A stretch of 54,948 bases of DNA from Lobulomyces angularis (taxonomy: Eukaryota; Chytridiomycota; Chytridiomycetes; Lobulomycetales; Lobulomycetaceae), in NCBI GenBank assembly GCA_027604685.1, contig JADHYX010000079.1, positions 9,471 to 64,418 of the forward strand. The letters run 5' to 3'. A program made the position numbers and the translations under genes. This document shows, in pieces, positions 24,942 to 40,100 of this stretch (its first letter is position 1; every line of letters starts with the position of its first letter). A model generated the notes under the pieces. It did not search any database, was not told the origin of the DNA, and saw nothing but the letters and a program-made list of their open reading frames with translations.

Positions 24942-26419
24942 TTAATAATAACTGTAGCCAAGATCATTATCATCATCCTCATAACTCTCAGTTACTTCAT
25001 AGCATTCACGAACTTCGGTTAATTCATAGTCCGTGTATGTTTCTAGTGCCTCAAAGTAATCATAATCCTCATTTGCTTCATGGTATTCGCCCTGTTCAAG
25101 GTCATTATGGTCACTTGTATAAATTGAAGCTTCCTCATTTTCATCTTCTTCAGCATAAGATTCTTCAGCATCTGAATTTTCATCTAAAAACATAATTTGG
25201 ATATGCCATTTAAAGCGAAAGTTTAAATTAAATTAGGATTACCATGATTAATTGCTGTCACATAATTACAAGGACTGTTCACAATATATTCTTCTTCCTC
25301 ATCATAACCATTGTTGGTTATTTCCTCATCAATTCTATCGCTATGCTCATAATACTCAAGTTCAGCTGAATCACTATTGACACTGCCATCATCTTCAGAA
25401 TTTGCTTTTTCAACTACCCAGTTCATATACGCTTCGAATCGTTCGGCTAACAAATACTTTTTTTAGAATAAAAAAAATATATAAAAAAACCACTCAATGT
25501 TTGTATTTCCAAATGAGATGCAGTACTAGAATTATCCGTTTCAAATTCTTCATCTTCCAATTCTACTGAAAAAACACATTAAATCAGAAAAAAATAAATG
25601 AAATAAGGTCACCTAAAAACGTTTCAGAGGGATAAAGAGGGTGCTGTTCATGAGTAAAAGGATCCTCATATGTAAACTCTAACTCTTCTCCGGGTATCAA
25701 ATCACCTTCTATTTCAATATCATGATGTGCAGGCGAATCGTCCTCGTCTTCATCAATATCTTCCTCAAAATTCCATGTATTTGGAATGTATTCAGGCACC
25801 TGATTGTACTCTTCTTCTTCTACATCATTTGAATCAATAGAATTTAAATGAAGGGGCGGGTTATCCCATACTTCTAAATCTCGATTAGCAAGTGCTGGAT
25901 TTGGAAACTTGGTTTCACTGGAAAAAATTGCTTTATTTTTCGATCTCAACTCTAGTTCTTTTTTTGATAAACTTTTCACAAAATTTTCCTCAATGTGCGT
26001 TTGCATAAGTACAAAATTTATTGGTGGTATGGATATACTTTTTCTACAACTGCACTCAAAAATTAATTTTTATTTTTTAAATTTTAATAATTAAATTGGT
26101 ACCTAGGACAAGTTGGAGTTGAATGTGATTTTATTTTTGCAATCATCCAATTCTTTAAGCAGACATAGCAAAACAAATGGGAACTAAAAATTCAAAAAAT
26201 TAATTTTTAGGAAATAATAAAGTACAATTTTTGGTATTTTTTTAAATTAATTTTAAAATTTTTAGTTAATTGTTTTTTCTTTTAAAGTACCATTCTAAAA
26301 TATGAGGTGTATTGAGTAAATCGGTGCAACTATAAAAATAGTGTTAAATGTCAATTTCAGTCAAATAAACTTTACATTGGACAAGTAAATAGACTTCCAA
26401 ATGGCGTCCCAGCTAACAT
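24942..26419 (-). CDS. RING-HC finger protein with acidic, Tyr-rich C-terminus
   Basis: This is a putative E3 ubiquitin ligase in about seven exons. The ATG at 26419 gives MLAGTPFGSLFTCP. The spliced RING reads CPICTDLLNTPHILECSH, then LFCYVCLKNW, then PTCPSCRKSI, a complete C3HC4 arrangement. The rest is strongly acidic, with many Asp/Glu/Tyr residues (YDEEEEYIVNS, EDYDYFEALETYTDYE) and a final GYSYY. The RING is split over four exons. Each join is fixed by the cysteine spacing, including an acceptor at GTGCAG that gives CPSC. The N-terminal RING plus long acidic tail suggests a scaffold or a histone/basic-protein binder, but no specific orthologue is recognised. Confidence 0.75.
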
Positions 26420-26789
26420 AAATAACTAAACTGTGTAAAAGACAACAAAAAAATAACTAACTTCAAGTTTGTTATTGTAAAATGGGAATTTTTTATTTTC
26501 TTTATATGGTAAAAAAATTTTATTACTTGAAAAAAAACAAAAAAAATCAGCGAATATAACATGTTTGTCTTAGTTAACACTTTTATGAAAAGATTCAGAA
26601 GAATATGGTATAAAATAATAAAATGAGTGGAGATAGTCTGTTGCTAAATTTTTAAATCTTACTAACTCTCTTTACCAACATAACTGTTGGCATTAGTTCG
26701 TCAACATATTTCTATAATAACTCTACTGAATTTAATTTAATGCGAGACGATCTATAAATGACATCAATAGTAAAATCTTTACTTTCCTC
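26420..26789. other. spacer upstream of the RING-HC gene
   Basis: About 370 bases, presumably the promoter side of the minus-strand RING gene. No coding signal is seen beyond short chance frames. Confidence 0.4.
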
Positions 26790-27364
26790 TACACAATGTC
26801 TACATCAAATGTTTTAGCAAACTTTCTGACAAACTTAACCTTTTGTTCCTTGTTTATTGATACAGTCTCTTTCATTGTGCCACTATAATTAAATTTGAAT
26901 TGCCCGATAGAAACTCATCTTATACTTTTTGGTTAAAATAAATACTTGTTCAAATGTCTCAAAATTAATAATGTGCATTGTTATTTACCAATCCAAAGTT
27001 TGTAGAGTTAGTTTTGAATTCCACCATGCATAGTATTCGAATTAGATCTAAATTTTAAACAAGAATTTTTTCGATTCGTCATTTATATTAGTGAGTTCAT
27101 ATATAAAAATAATATCCAATCCTTTGGTCTATATCCAAGGTCTGTTTTGATAATTTCTTTGCCCCATAGAAATGACACTTTTGGACATAGTTTTAACAAT
27201 GAGAGTAACTTGTATACAAATATCTCTTTACAATCAGGAGGTCTCCTACTTTTCCTACTTCCATATTCATGTATGACAAATATTAGATATCTTCTCTCAT
27301 ATGGTAAGCAATGATTCCAATTTGAAATTTGATGGCCTTAAGTATGGCTAAAATTATCTGTCTT
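26790..27364 (-). pseudogene. decayed coding region, unrecognised
   Basis: On the minus strand several protein-like frames follow each other but are shifted. They are IILAILKAIKFQIGIIAYH near 27350-27300, and then a 73-codon open frame without ATG, from about 27303 to 27085, with RYLIFVIHEYGSRKS, SLLKLCPKVSFLWGKE and TDLGYRPKDWIL. A shifted continuation reads DIIFIYELTNINDESKKF. Near 26880-26796 comes ETVSINKEQKVKFVRKFAK before a TAG. Codon use is coding-like, no splice model reconnects them, and stops are frequent. This is a relic of a gene or transposon; no family is recognised. Confidence 0.4.
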
Positions 27365-27809
27365 TATTGAAATAGTTTGTTAAGCAATCTATTATTAGAA
27401 ATGTGTGACTTTCTAAAAAAACTCTTTAAGTCTTCACTGGCTTAATTTTATATCCAAATTCTATTTTACAAAACTAAAATTAAGCTCAAATAATTGAGAC
27501 ATTTTTTGCCAGATACTTCATTTTTTACTTATTGCACTTTTAAAGTTATCATAATTAGATAATGTTCTAATGGTCATTCATCTACAATTAATTATTGTAT
27601 TAATTTTTTAATAAGATAAAAAAAAGATAATTATAAGAAGATGTTTCATAATGAGAAATCATAAAATATTTGAATATAAAAACAATAATGTTGTGAGCGA
27701 ACAAATTATAGGAATAATTAAATTTCTAAGAACTTAATAATTTATTATACGCATTAAAAAATGGTTTCAGAATTATAATTTAAAATAATTTTTATGATTC
27801 AAAAACATC
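27365..27809. other. A/T spacer
   Basis: About 445 bases between the relic and the 3' end of the AAA ATPase gene. No feature is recognised. Confidence 0.4.
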
Positions 27810-31066
<3,257 letters not shown>

Positions 31067-32018
31067 TGTCTGCTTCCTTATATGACTTCTATTCCTAAAA
31101 AAAAAATTACCAATTAACTAAGAAAAAACCAAAATAACGTTTTTGAAGAAAAAAAAACTTCAACACTTACAAATTATTAAATTAAAATAATGAATTAAAG
31201 TAAATATTATAAAAATGAGAAAAAAATTAAATGTTGAACTTTCTTTTAAAATAACATTTTTTTTTTTTTTTTTTTTTATGTAATGGTAAATTTTTACTCT
31301 CCCAATAACTTTCCAAAATAGAAAGCAACTATGAATTTACGATGATTAAATAAAAATTATCTTTATATCTGTTAGTATGATAATAACATCAACTCGGATT
31401 GAGGAATTCTTCATTTAGGTAAACACTTCAATTTTTCACTTCTATAATTGAAATAAAATAAACTAAAATATGTAGATTTTTCAATGCCAAGCAAAAATAA
31501 GTAAAATTTTGAAAAAAAAGGTTAAATAATGGTTTTAATAGACAAAACTTTTTTGTTGTTTAAATTTTGTAATCAGATTAAGCATGTAACATATGTGCAA
31601 GTTAATTTATGTGCAATTTTTTTAACCATAAATATAATTGGTTATTTAAAATCTCTTGTGTGAAACACATTTCTTTCACTAATTGAAGTTCACTTAAAAT
31701 GCAACTAAAAATGTGCAATTATATTATCTTCAGCTTTAAATTGATGGTTTAAATCTAAGGTTTAGCAAAGCAGTATTACTTAGTACGTTGCTAAGGAACT
31801 AACACTGATTTAAATTGAAATGCTATCTCTGGCTGAACCGCCGTATACACTTGTAATCATTAAAAAAAATAGTGCTATCTAAGAGTAAACAGTGAAGTTT
31901 TCTGAAAAAGTTTTTTATGTTTTGGTTGCTGATTATACTTTCTTTTGAGATCATACCAAAAAAAAAAAAAAGTTTATTATTTGCAATTTATATCTTTATA
32001 TCCCAGCAAATACTAATC
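31067..32018. promoter_or_regulatory. divergent intergenic region
   Basis: About 950 bases between the divergent AAA ATPase and ePHD genes, so both promoters should lie here. There is a T run at 31258-31277 and otherwise mixed A/T sequence. No gene, TATA consensus or structured RNA stood out. Confidence 0.4.
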
Positions 32019-34578
32019 ATGAGTGAAAACGAAACAGATAGTAACGTGGAAATGGATGAAAATGATTCTGATGAAGAAATTTGTAACTTTTGCCAAAAGG
32101 TACTTGAAGAGTAAAAACTTACATTTTATGCTAACGCCTTTTATGTAAACTTATTGAAAAATTTTTTATATGAAACATAGGATGGAAAAGGAATTATTGT
32201 TTTTTGTGATGGAAAAGGTAATTTTACTTTCTAAAATTTGTTTATACCAATTAATTTTTCCTGTGCAAAAAGAATGTAATTTACCGATTCATCAAAGATG
32301 TTACGGTATAGATCCAATTCCAGAAGGTTTGATTTCAATTTCTAATAAAATTAAAACTTAACTATATGTCAATTTTTTAGGAGAATTTTTATGTGATAAG
32401 TGTAAACATCCAAACGCNNNNNNNNNNAAAAAAAAAAAAAAATTTAAAATAACTAAAATAAATCAAAATACTAAAAATTTATTTATTTTATTTAATTACT
32501 TTTTAATATTAAGAGTATAATTTGTTGCCCAAAGGATAAAAATTTTGGAGCCTTAAAGTATACACCTTCTGGACAATTTTGTCATTTACTCTGTGCATTA
32601 TGGAGTGATGGTTGCAAAGTTGACAAATTTTTGAATGTAACAAGTTTGGATCTTCTAACTAGTATTGGAAAAAATGTATACTATTTTAATAAAAAGTATA
32701 ACCTTTGTTTAATGCATCATTTTCTTTTTTGTAGGAATGTTACATCTGTAATACTAAGTACGGGCTATTATCAAATTGCAAACATGCGGACTGTTCCAGG
32801 TACAGTCTAAAACTGCTATTGAAAGTTAAATTTTACTAGATATTTTCATATAACTTGTGCTAATTTGTCATCAAAAACACCAAAAGAGATTGAAAAAGAG
32901 AGCCTTTTTTGCACCCAGCATTATAAACAAAACAAAGTGTTACAAAAAAATCTAAAAAAGAGAAAGAGAATAACAAGTGATGAGGACAGGGAGAAATTAA
33001 TTAAAGAAGAAAATACAGAAAAAGATGTTAAAAAGTCGCAAGATGCAAATTCTACAAAAAGAGTCCGAAGAGCATCAAAGCCGAGAAGGAGCAATAAAAA
33101 ATTATCAGAAGTAGGAGATATTAAGGATGAAGAGCACGAAGAAGGAGAGGAACGGGAAGATGATAAAGAAGACAAAGGCGAAGTTGAGGAAAGAGAGGAA
33201 ATTGATGTTTCTCCTGCAGCTTCATTAAAAAGTAAGTTAAAATCCTCCAGGCGAGGTTCGAGGGAAAAGTCCACCGACAATCTAAAAAAATCTAATGTAA
33301 ATACATTATTGAACAATTCTTCAAATTTGTCACCAAGAAGAAGTAAAAATAATGACTCTATAGCCAATAAATCGGCTGTCAATAATAAAGGAGTTGGGGG
33401 AAATACAAAGAAACCAGATTTGGCAGTACTTTTTATTGATGAGGAAGCGCCTAAGAAAACCTCTGCTTCTCTTTCCGCAGCAACCGCAAAATTTGATAGT
33501 TCTGTCCCTAAAATTAATCAATTAAACAATTCCTCTACTTCAAGTGGGACTGCTGATACAAGTAGCTTATTTTTTAACAACTTTCTAGAAGAGAAAGAAA
33601 AGCAAGAAGGATTTTTTAAACTATTTAAAAGTTTTTTACTGGAGCAAGAATTGAAATTGAAGGAATTAAAGAATTTTTTACCAAAAGAAGGTAAAATGTT
33701 ATTTATACTTAAACACTAAAAGGAATTATTTGTATAAATTTTTTTTTTTTTTCACAGTATCTCAAAACTTGCCAAAAAAAAAGCCATCATCTATAAACTC
33801 TAAGGCTAGCTCACCACTTTCACAAGTAAATATACCACCTGGAACTCCAACCACTACCACCAATTCCCAGCCGCCGTCAGTAAAAGCCTCAGTTATTTCA
33901 TCATTTCAATTAACTGACTTATTGGATAAAAGTTTTGATCAAATAGAAAATTCAGAAAAATTAAAAAAAATAAGTAATATCAGCACAACTAATCAAAATC
34001 TACAAACGAATAATAGTCAATCGACTGCTACAACCACATTGTCACAACAAAATTTAAGTGTAGAAAAATTTAAAGCTTTAGAAAAAGAATTAGAGATATT
34101 AAAAAGATGTGTAGAAAAGGAAAAATTAGAAAAAATAATTTTAAAAAAAAAAATATTTAATTTTCTAAAATTTGTTGGAGTGATTAATTCAGAAACTAGA
34201 GATTTAAAGAAAGACCAAAGTGAACACTTGGAGGGAATAATGAAAAAAAATTTTAAGGAAAATGGAGAGTTAAAAGAAGAGGGTGAAAAAGATGAAGCAA
34301 ATGACTTCGGTGAATTAAATTTTAGTAATAGTGAAGAGTACTTTGACAAAGTATTAGAAAGCTGCGAAAAATTTTTTAAGTTTGATGACAAGTTTAGAAA
34401 AGATGAATATGAGAAATTTTTTAAACAAAAAAATGATGGCCCCAACACAAACCATGCTACTACCTCCTACACTACAAACTCTAATGGAGAATTTTTGGAT
34501 AAAGTTGATACCGGTTCTAGGGATGGAGAAAAGAGAAGTAGTGTTGGTGCTAATGAAGAAGTAAATCATGAGTCCTAA
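32019..34578 (+). CDS. ePHD (PHD-zinc knuckle-PHD) chromatin reader, AF10/BRPF/JADE type; assembly gap inside
   Basis: The ATG at 32019 gives MSENETDSNVEMDENDSDEE. PHD1 follows: CNFCQK, GIIVFCDGKECNLPIHQRCY, GID, EFLCDKCKH. After the gap comes the second half: IICCPKDKNFGALKYT, FCHLLCALWSD, ECYICNTKYG, HADCSRYFHITCAN and LFCTQHYKQNK. This order is the extended PHD unit of AF10/AF17, BRPF/Nto1 and JADE proteins, which bind histone H3. The remainder is basic, then acidic, then Ser/Asn-rich, with a coiled coil (FKALEKELEILKRCVEKEKL) near the C-terminus that could resemble the AF10 leucine zipper. No bromodomain or PWWP is seen, which favours AF10 or JADE over BRPF. The 10-N gap falls between PHD1 and the zinc knuckle, so a few residues are missing. 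Confidence 0.85.
32418..32427. other. assembly gap (10 N)
   Basis: Ten unknown bases sit inside the ePHD gene, directly before an A-rich stretch. The true gap length is unknown because 10 N is a common placeholder. Confidence 0.99.
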
Positions 34579-34735
34579 GTTTTTATTTTTATTTTTTTAT
34601 TTTTTCAAATTTAATTTCAAAAAAAAAAAAAAGAAATTTAGCTTGCAATAGAATTATATTATTTTCGTTTTTTTAACAGTTTTTCCTAATTTTTTTTGGG
34701 CATTCCTTAAAAAAAATAAAAAAATGTGGTTTAGG

Positions 34736-34768
<33 letters not shown>

Positions 34769-35096
34769 ATTTCTTAATTTAATTTAAATGTACATAAGTT
34801 GGATTTTTATGCCTTAAATTTGAAATTTCAGTTAAAAAAAAAAAAAAAACCTGAAAAAATATTTTTATAAATAAAGTTTCTATTTATTTTAGTTTATATT
34901 ATTTTTTCATGTTGAACTATCTAGAAAAAAAAAAGATATATTTTTTTTATTCAACTTTGTTAATCAAAATTAGTATCTACAAAAAAAAAAAAAAAAGAAA
35001 AAATTTGATACATTCATACTAATTTTTTTGTTCTTCAATTTTTTTGTTGTAATTTATGCTATTTAATTTCCATTCTTTATTTTTTATTTTTTTAAT
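34579..35096. other. convergent spacer with long T and A runs
   Basis: About 520 bases between the convergent ePHD and Yhm2 genes. A 27-nt T homopolymer spans 34736-34762, with several A runs of about 15 nt. It should include both polyadenylation sites. No gene is seen. Confidence 0.6.
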
Positions 35097-36301
35097 TTAT
35101 TTCTTAGCAAAATGTGCTTTTACGGAATCTAATAAAAAAATAAAGTAAGTATATTTTAAAAAAAATACTGTTTAAAAATACCTCCACCAAACACCATACA
35201 AACAGTTTGCCATACACCTAAACAAATTCTCGGTCTAAAAAAAAAAATAAAAACTGTAAGCTTTTTAAAAAATAGATCTTACGAGACACCACGATAAAAA
35301 CCAATTAAGCCATTATTCTTGTAAATCCATTTGGCAGCAGTAGCAATGGTATGTTTATCAGGTCGCCCTTCAGCTTTTACTTGAGATTGCATTTCAACTC
35401 TAATGACTTCAATTGGTTGATTCCAGCAACTTAGTCCACCTCCGATGGCTGAAGCTAGGATTCTCTGTAAACTTGTTAATGGAGCAGAAGGATCTATATC
35501 CTTAGATCTATTTTTTCTAATCACATCTTCTCCAATTCTTGTTAAACCAAATCTGGATCCCCAATTTGTCATTTGACGCAAAGCAACGGCATTTACTCCT
35601 TTATTGATACCAGCAAATCCTTCTTTTTTTAAAATTTCTCTAGCAACTTGAATTGTTGTTGGTGGTTGACCACCACTTGCAGAAAGTCCTTTATGACGAG
35701 TAACTTCTACAGTTTTCATAAATGTGCAAAAGCCCATAGTTGCGTATGCCTTAAAAAATTATTTTCCCTCGTATAAAACTAATTAAACTTCATAAGGTTA
35801 ATTACCTGGGCAATACCACCACCCATTCCACCCATGATACCAGCACCTGTTGGGCCGATACCAGCAGATCTAAAAAGATATTCAAATTCAGATGCAGCAA
35901 ACATTAACACGGCTCCTTTAGTACCAGCCTCAATCCATGCCCTTAAAAAAAAAAAAATTACTTTTGCTAATCAAAAACGAATAGTAGTTTTACCATGGAA
36001 TTAAACCTTGATAAAAGCCAAAAACACCACCTCTATGCCAAGTTTTTTTTATTGCTTGAGGAAAACTGTCACCTCTATTAGCTGCCATATGGGTTTTTAT
36101 GACTTCAAAGGGCTGTCCTAAAGTAGTAACTTCAAACATGTTTAAACCAGCACCAATGGCTAAATTTACAAAGTTGATAGGTTTTTTTGTTAGGGGAGCA
36201 TTTGGATCTAAAAAATTTAAGATTTTTTGATGAAAATCATTTTTAATAAAGGATTTATTTAATGAAAAATTGTTACCAAGAGTAGTTGTATCGATAGCCA
36301 T
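35097..36301 (-). CDS. YHM2: Yhm2-type mitochondrial carrier (citrate/2-oxoglutarate)
   Basis: This is a mitochondrial carrier family member, about 330 residues in five exons. The yeast Yhm2 signature is present throughout: GLNMFEVTTLGQPFEVIKTHM, RGGVFGFYQGLIPWAWIEA, TKGAVLMF, TMGFCTFMKTVEVTRHK, KEGFAGINKGVNAVALRQMT, NWGSRFGLTRIGED, GGGLSCWNQPIEVIRVEM, GLIGFYRGV and ICLGVWQTVCMVFGG. Yhm2 exchanges citrate for 2-oxoglutarate across the inner membrane and supports cytosolic NADPH. Its usual first and third carrier motifs are unorthodox (TTLGQPFEV, CWNQPIEV instead of PxD/ExxK), and these are seen here. The ATG at 36301 follows a long T tract. The last exon encodes DSVKAHFAKK and the stop is at 35097-35099. 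This orthologue is typical of fungi, which is one reason for the taxonomic guess. Confidence 0.94.
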
Positions 36302-36480
36302 TTTTATTTATATTTTATTTAGAAAAAAAAATTTTGAGTAGGTTTATTTTTAATTTTTTTTTTCAATTTTTACTCAAAAAATTTTTTTTTTTTTCAGTAA
36401 AATTTTTAAACCCTTTTTGAGCGTGAAATTTATGACACAAAAAAAGTTTAAAAATTTGGGGCAGATCTTGATTAAACAAT

Positions 36481-36765
36481 TTAAGTTAAGAATTTGTAAA
36501 AAATAAAAATGTTGGAAAATCTAAATTTTCGTTTGAATAAAAGCACCTGCTTGATCAGTGCTTTCATATTCACTTCAAAAGATGTAAGGTTTGATGTAAG
36601 TTTTGCTCCAAGTTGATGAAACTTTTGTTTGTGAGAATTTGCCATCATCTGACCCAAAACTAGAATCTTTTTTGATAGACGATAGATATCTGCTCCAAAT
36701 ATGGTTTCTTTGTTCAAAGTTGAAGATGCCATTATCTTTATCTTCGTTTTCTTCCCCAAAAACAT
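36481..36765 (-). CDS. small helical hypothetical protein
   Basis: A frame with ATG at 36765 (or at 36732, giving MASSTLNKETIFGAD) runs to a stop at 36481. The likely conserved part is IYRLSKKILVLGQMMANSHK followed by QLGAKLTSNLTSFEVNMKAL, an amphipathic helical pattern. After ALIKQ there is a GTGCTT that could be a donor, and the final 20 residues are Phe/Lys-rich and may be intron read-through. The pattern faintly recalls BORCS7 (GxDVxxLxKxVL followed by LG), which would pair with the Snapin-like subunit at 6882, but this is speculative. Confidence 0.4.
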   Translation of the reverse strand: MFLGKKTKIKIMASSTLNKETIFGADIYRLSKKILVLGQMMANSHKQKFHQLGAKLTSNLTSFEVNMKALIKQVLLFKRKFRFSNIFIFYKFLT

Positions 36766-37196
36766 CTTATCTTTCCTCAATTTTTATCATATCTTTTATT
36801 ATCTCTTGGAGTAATAAATTACTAAACGATTATTCTGTAATAAATATAGTGTAATTTATTATAATTTTCACATCTCTTCCATCTGCATTTTTTTTTTACA
36901 GCTTCTTTATTAGATTCATGCAAAACTACTCTTTTTTTTGACTTGAATGAGTAACTTTCAAAGGAATAAAATGCTAGTGCTTAAAAAAGATTCTTAATGC
37001 TGCTCTTATTAAAGCTTATATACATTTTTCATTTTTTAATCCTCAAAATGAGATTCAGTAGGATTATTGTTGTATCTTTATTATAAAAAACAAAAAGTTA
37101 TGTCAAAGAAACAAACTAAATAATTTTTAATTGAATTTTATTCAAAAGTTGAAGAGTAATATATCACTAACAGTTCTAAATAAAATAATCAATAAG
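36766..37196. other. spacer between minus-strand genes
   Basis: About 430 bases with no recognised gene, between the small ORF and the 3' end of the CLC gene. Confidence 0.4.
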
Positions 37197-40100
37197 TCAA
37201 TTTGAATTTTCTATTAAATCTATATCATCAGTAAACTCCTCCATTGAGCCTACATTAAACAACTCTTCCCCGTCTTCATGTAAAGCATTATTTCTAGCAT
37301 TAAATACATTACTGTTACGTTGAATATCCAAACTATGTTTTCCCACTCCCAACTGAAAATCTGAATTGGTTCTTTTCCTTCGTAAATGCTGTCGCCTAAT
37401 GACGTCACCATTATCACTAAAATTTTCATTCAAGATATGACTTCTTTCTTCTCCCCTTTGTCCATTATTTAATGAAAAGTTACTAAAAAATCCGCCCTTC
37501 ATTCGTTGCTCTTGCTTAAACCAATTTCCAAATACTCCTCCTTCCTCATATAAAAAATCTTCATCACCATACATTATCACTAACAAGTCTTTTTTGGTTA
37601 TGATTCCTTTTAATAACCCCATTTGTTTTACTATAATCTTTCGTGGACCCAATTTTTTAAACATGTCCTTCAAAAAAAAAATTTGGAATTATCAAATTAA
37701 AAACATTTATCTCACCATCACCAATTCTACTGACACCTTTGGATGCACAGAAAGTGGTGTCTTTATAAAAAAAAAAAAATTATATGAGTTAAAAGGTTAA
37801 TTAAAAAAAAAAAAATTTTGACTCTTTACACTATCCATATAGTATGTTAGATTTAAGCTTTGCACCATATCATCATCTACACTAGTATTGCTACCAATTT
37901 TTTTAAAATCGTATTTTGAATATACTTCTTTATTATAATTTTGGATAAAAGACGTGGAACTACTTCCTTGCTCCGTAAATTCTACCTTAGTCGATAACCT
38001 TTCTTCATTGTTTAGGGCTGGTTGGGTATAATGTTCATTATTTGATTCAGTTTCAAATGTGTTTTTGTTCCTTTTATTTAATTTTTGTTCAGACATTTTT
38101 GTGGTGTAAATTTCGTCATCAAAAAATATTGGTGTATCAGAAGATATTTTATGCTTTTTTGCTTTTTCTTTTTTAAATTTATATCTATTAAATAAAAAAA
38201 TTTTTCTTTATAGCATTTACCTAAGGCATATTTCAAATCTGTCCGTGAAATGTAACCAACAATGTTTTTTTCTTCCAAACTATGAATGACAGGAAAACCT
38301 CTAACACTCGTGTTTTGCAAAATTGCCGCTGCAATATAAAATGAAGTTCTTAAAAAAAAAAAACAAAGAAAAAAAATCAATTTTTACAAACATCACTGAG
38401 TTTCATTCCTCTACTAAAAAAGCATGCCATTCTGCTACTAGGTGTCATAACTTCTTCAGCTTTACTAACTCCTGCCATTAAGAGTAAATCTTCGTCGTCT
38501 CTAGGATCCAAGAATGGGTATTTGTTTACTCTTATTAAAATATCTGCCATTCCACCTTTTCCGCCAAAAATATCACCAACCAATTTGGAGACCATTAAGC
38601 ATATCATGCAGGGAATAATATAGTTCAATGTACCCGTTAATTCAAACATAATTACCGTCAATGACACTAAAAATTTAATAAATATGTGAACTTGGTTGCT
38701 ACCTGTCATCCTTGTAACCCCTCCAAGAGCAGCTATGGCTCCTAGTAGCGAGTACATTCCAGGTGTTACCTACAATTTTCAATGATTAAAAATATAAACA
38801 GGCTTAATAATTACGCAAGGTTTATCTGGATGACAACTACTGAAGAATCCAATTTCTGGGTTTCTTTTTTGTACCGATTCAACGCTAATACCTAAAATTC
38901 TACCAAAGAGGGCACCCCAAACCATAGATGGGATAAATATTCCTGAAGGAACTTTTACTCCAAATGTTATTATAGTTAAAAACATTCTCATTATTAGTGC
39001 AATAACTAAAAAAAAAATTGTCGAGGTTGAAAAATCTGCACTGTTATTTTTATCGGTGAAGTTAAAAAAAAAAAAAGGTAATAAATTTAATAAATTAATT
39101 TTTACTTTTTATAGTACTTACTCACACATTCCGGAATAATTTGATTCTGCACATTCTCTAAAAAGATACTCTAATAACTCAGAACTATCAATTCTAAAAA
39201 AATAAGAAATAATCAATAAATCATATAAAAAAAAAGAAAATAGAACTTTCTGTAAAAAAAATAATGGTACCTCGTGAAACTATTTAAAAAACAAAAAGCG
39301 GCAGTAACGAAGGTAATTACGCAAACTTCCATTAAATGCCAATTATATTTTTTTGATGCTAATATCTGTTGTTTTTTTCTTAAATTTTGAATATATAAAT
39401 TCATTCTTATGACAAAAGCACCAGATAAACCCTATAATCCAAAAAAAAAAAAGGTTAAATAATTTCAAATTCTAACATTTACACCAAAAATTCCTATGAT
39501 AATAAAAAATATTAACTCAAAAAATCTCCAATCTCTTGAATATGTTACTTGATACATTACTCTTTTACCTCGATATGGGTCAACAAACTAAATTAAAAAT
39601 TTTTACTAATTAACTAAAATACATTGCGAGGTCTTAAAAAGTTAATACTTGTAATACGACGCAAGACACGAGGGCACAAAAAAAACTTTGTATCATAGTT
39701 TTAGTTGGAAAAAAGGTGGACAATTCCTAAATCATTTATTAAATAAAATTTAAATATAATTTACTTCCAACGAAAACAAGACACCGCCAATTGGAGCTAT
39801 TTTTAAATACATAAGACGTGGAAAAGATTCAGTTAACTTACCTCCAAATGCAACAGCAACACCTGCAGCAGCACTTGCTTCAATAAAATGTAATCAAAAA
39901 AAAACGGATTTTACTAATTTACCAGATAAAATTTCTCTCTTTTTCGCTTCATTTCTATTATACCTTGGAAAAAATTTAGGAAAAAAATTTCCAATACAAC
40001 AAGCGACATGAATCATTGGACCTTCTTTTCCTACCGCTAAACCTGATGCTACCGTCAACGGCTATGAAAATATTTCTCAGTATAAAGAATAGAATTTAAA

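Noticed and set aside
32921..33382. 153-codon Ser/Leu-rich minus-strand frame
   Set aside because: It is antisense to the Lys/Glu-rich tail of the ePHD protein and is a composition artefact.
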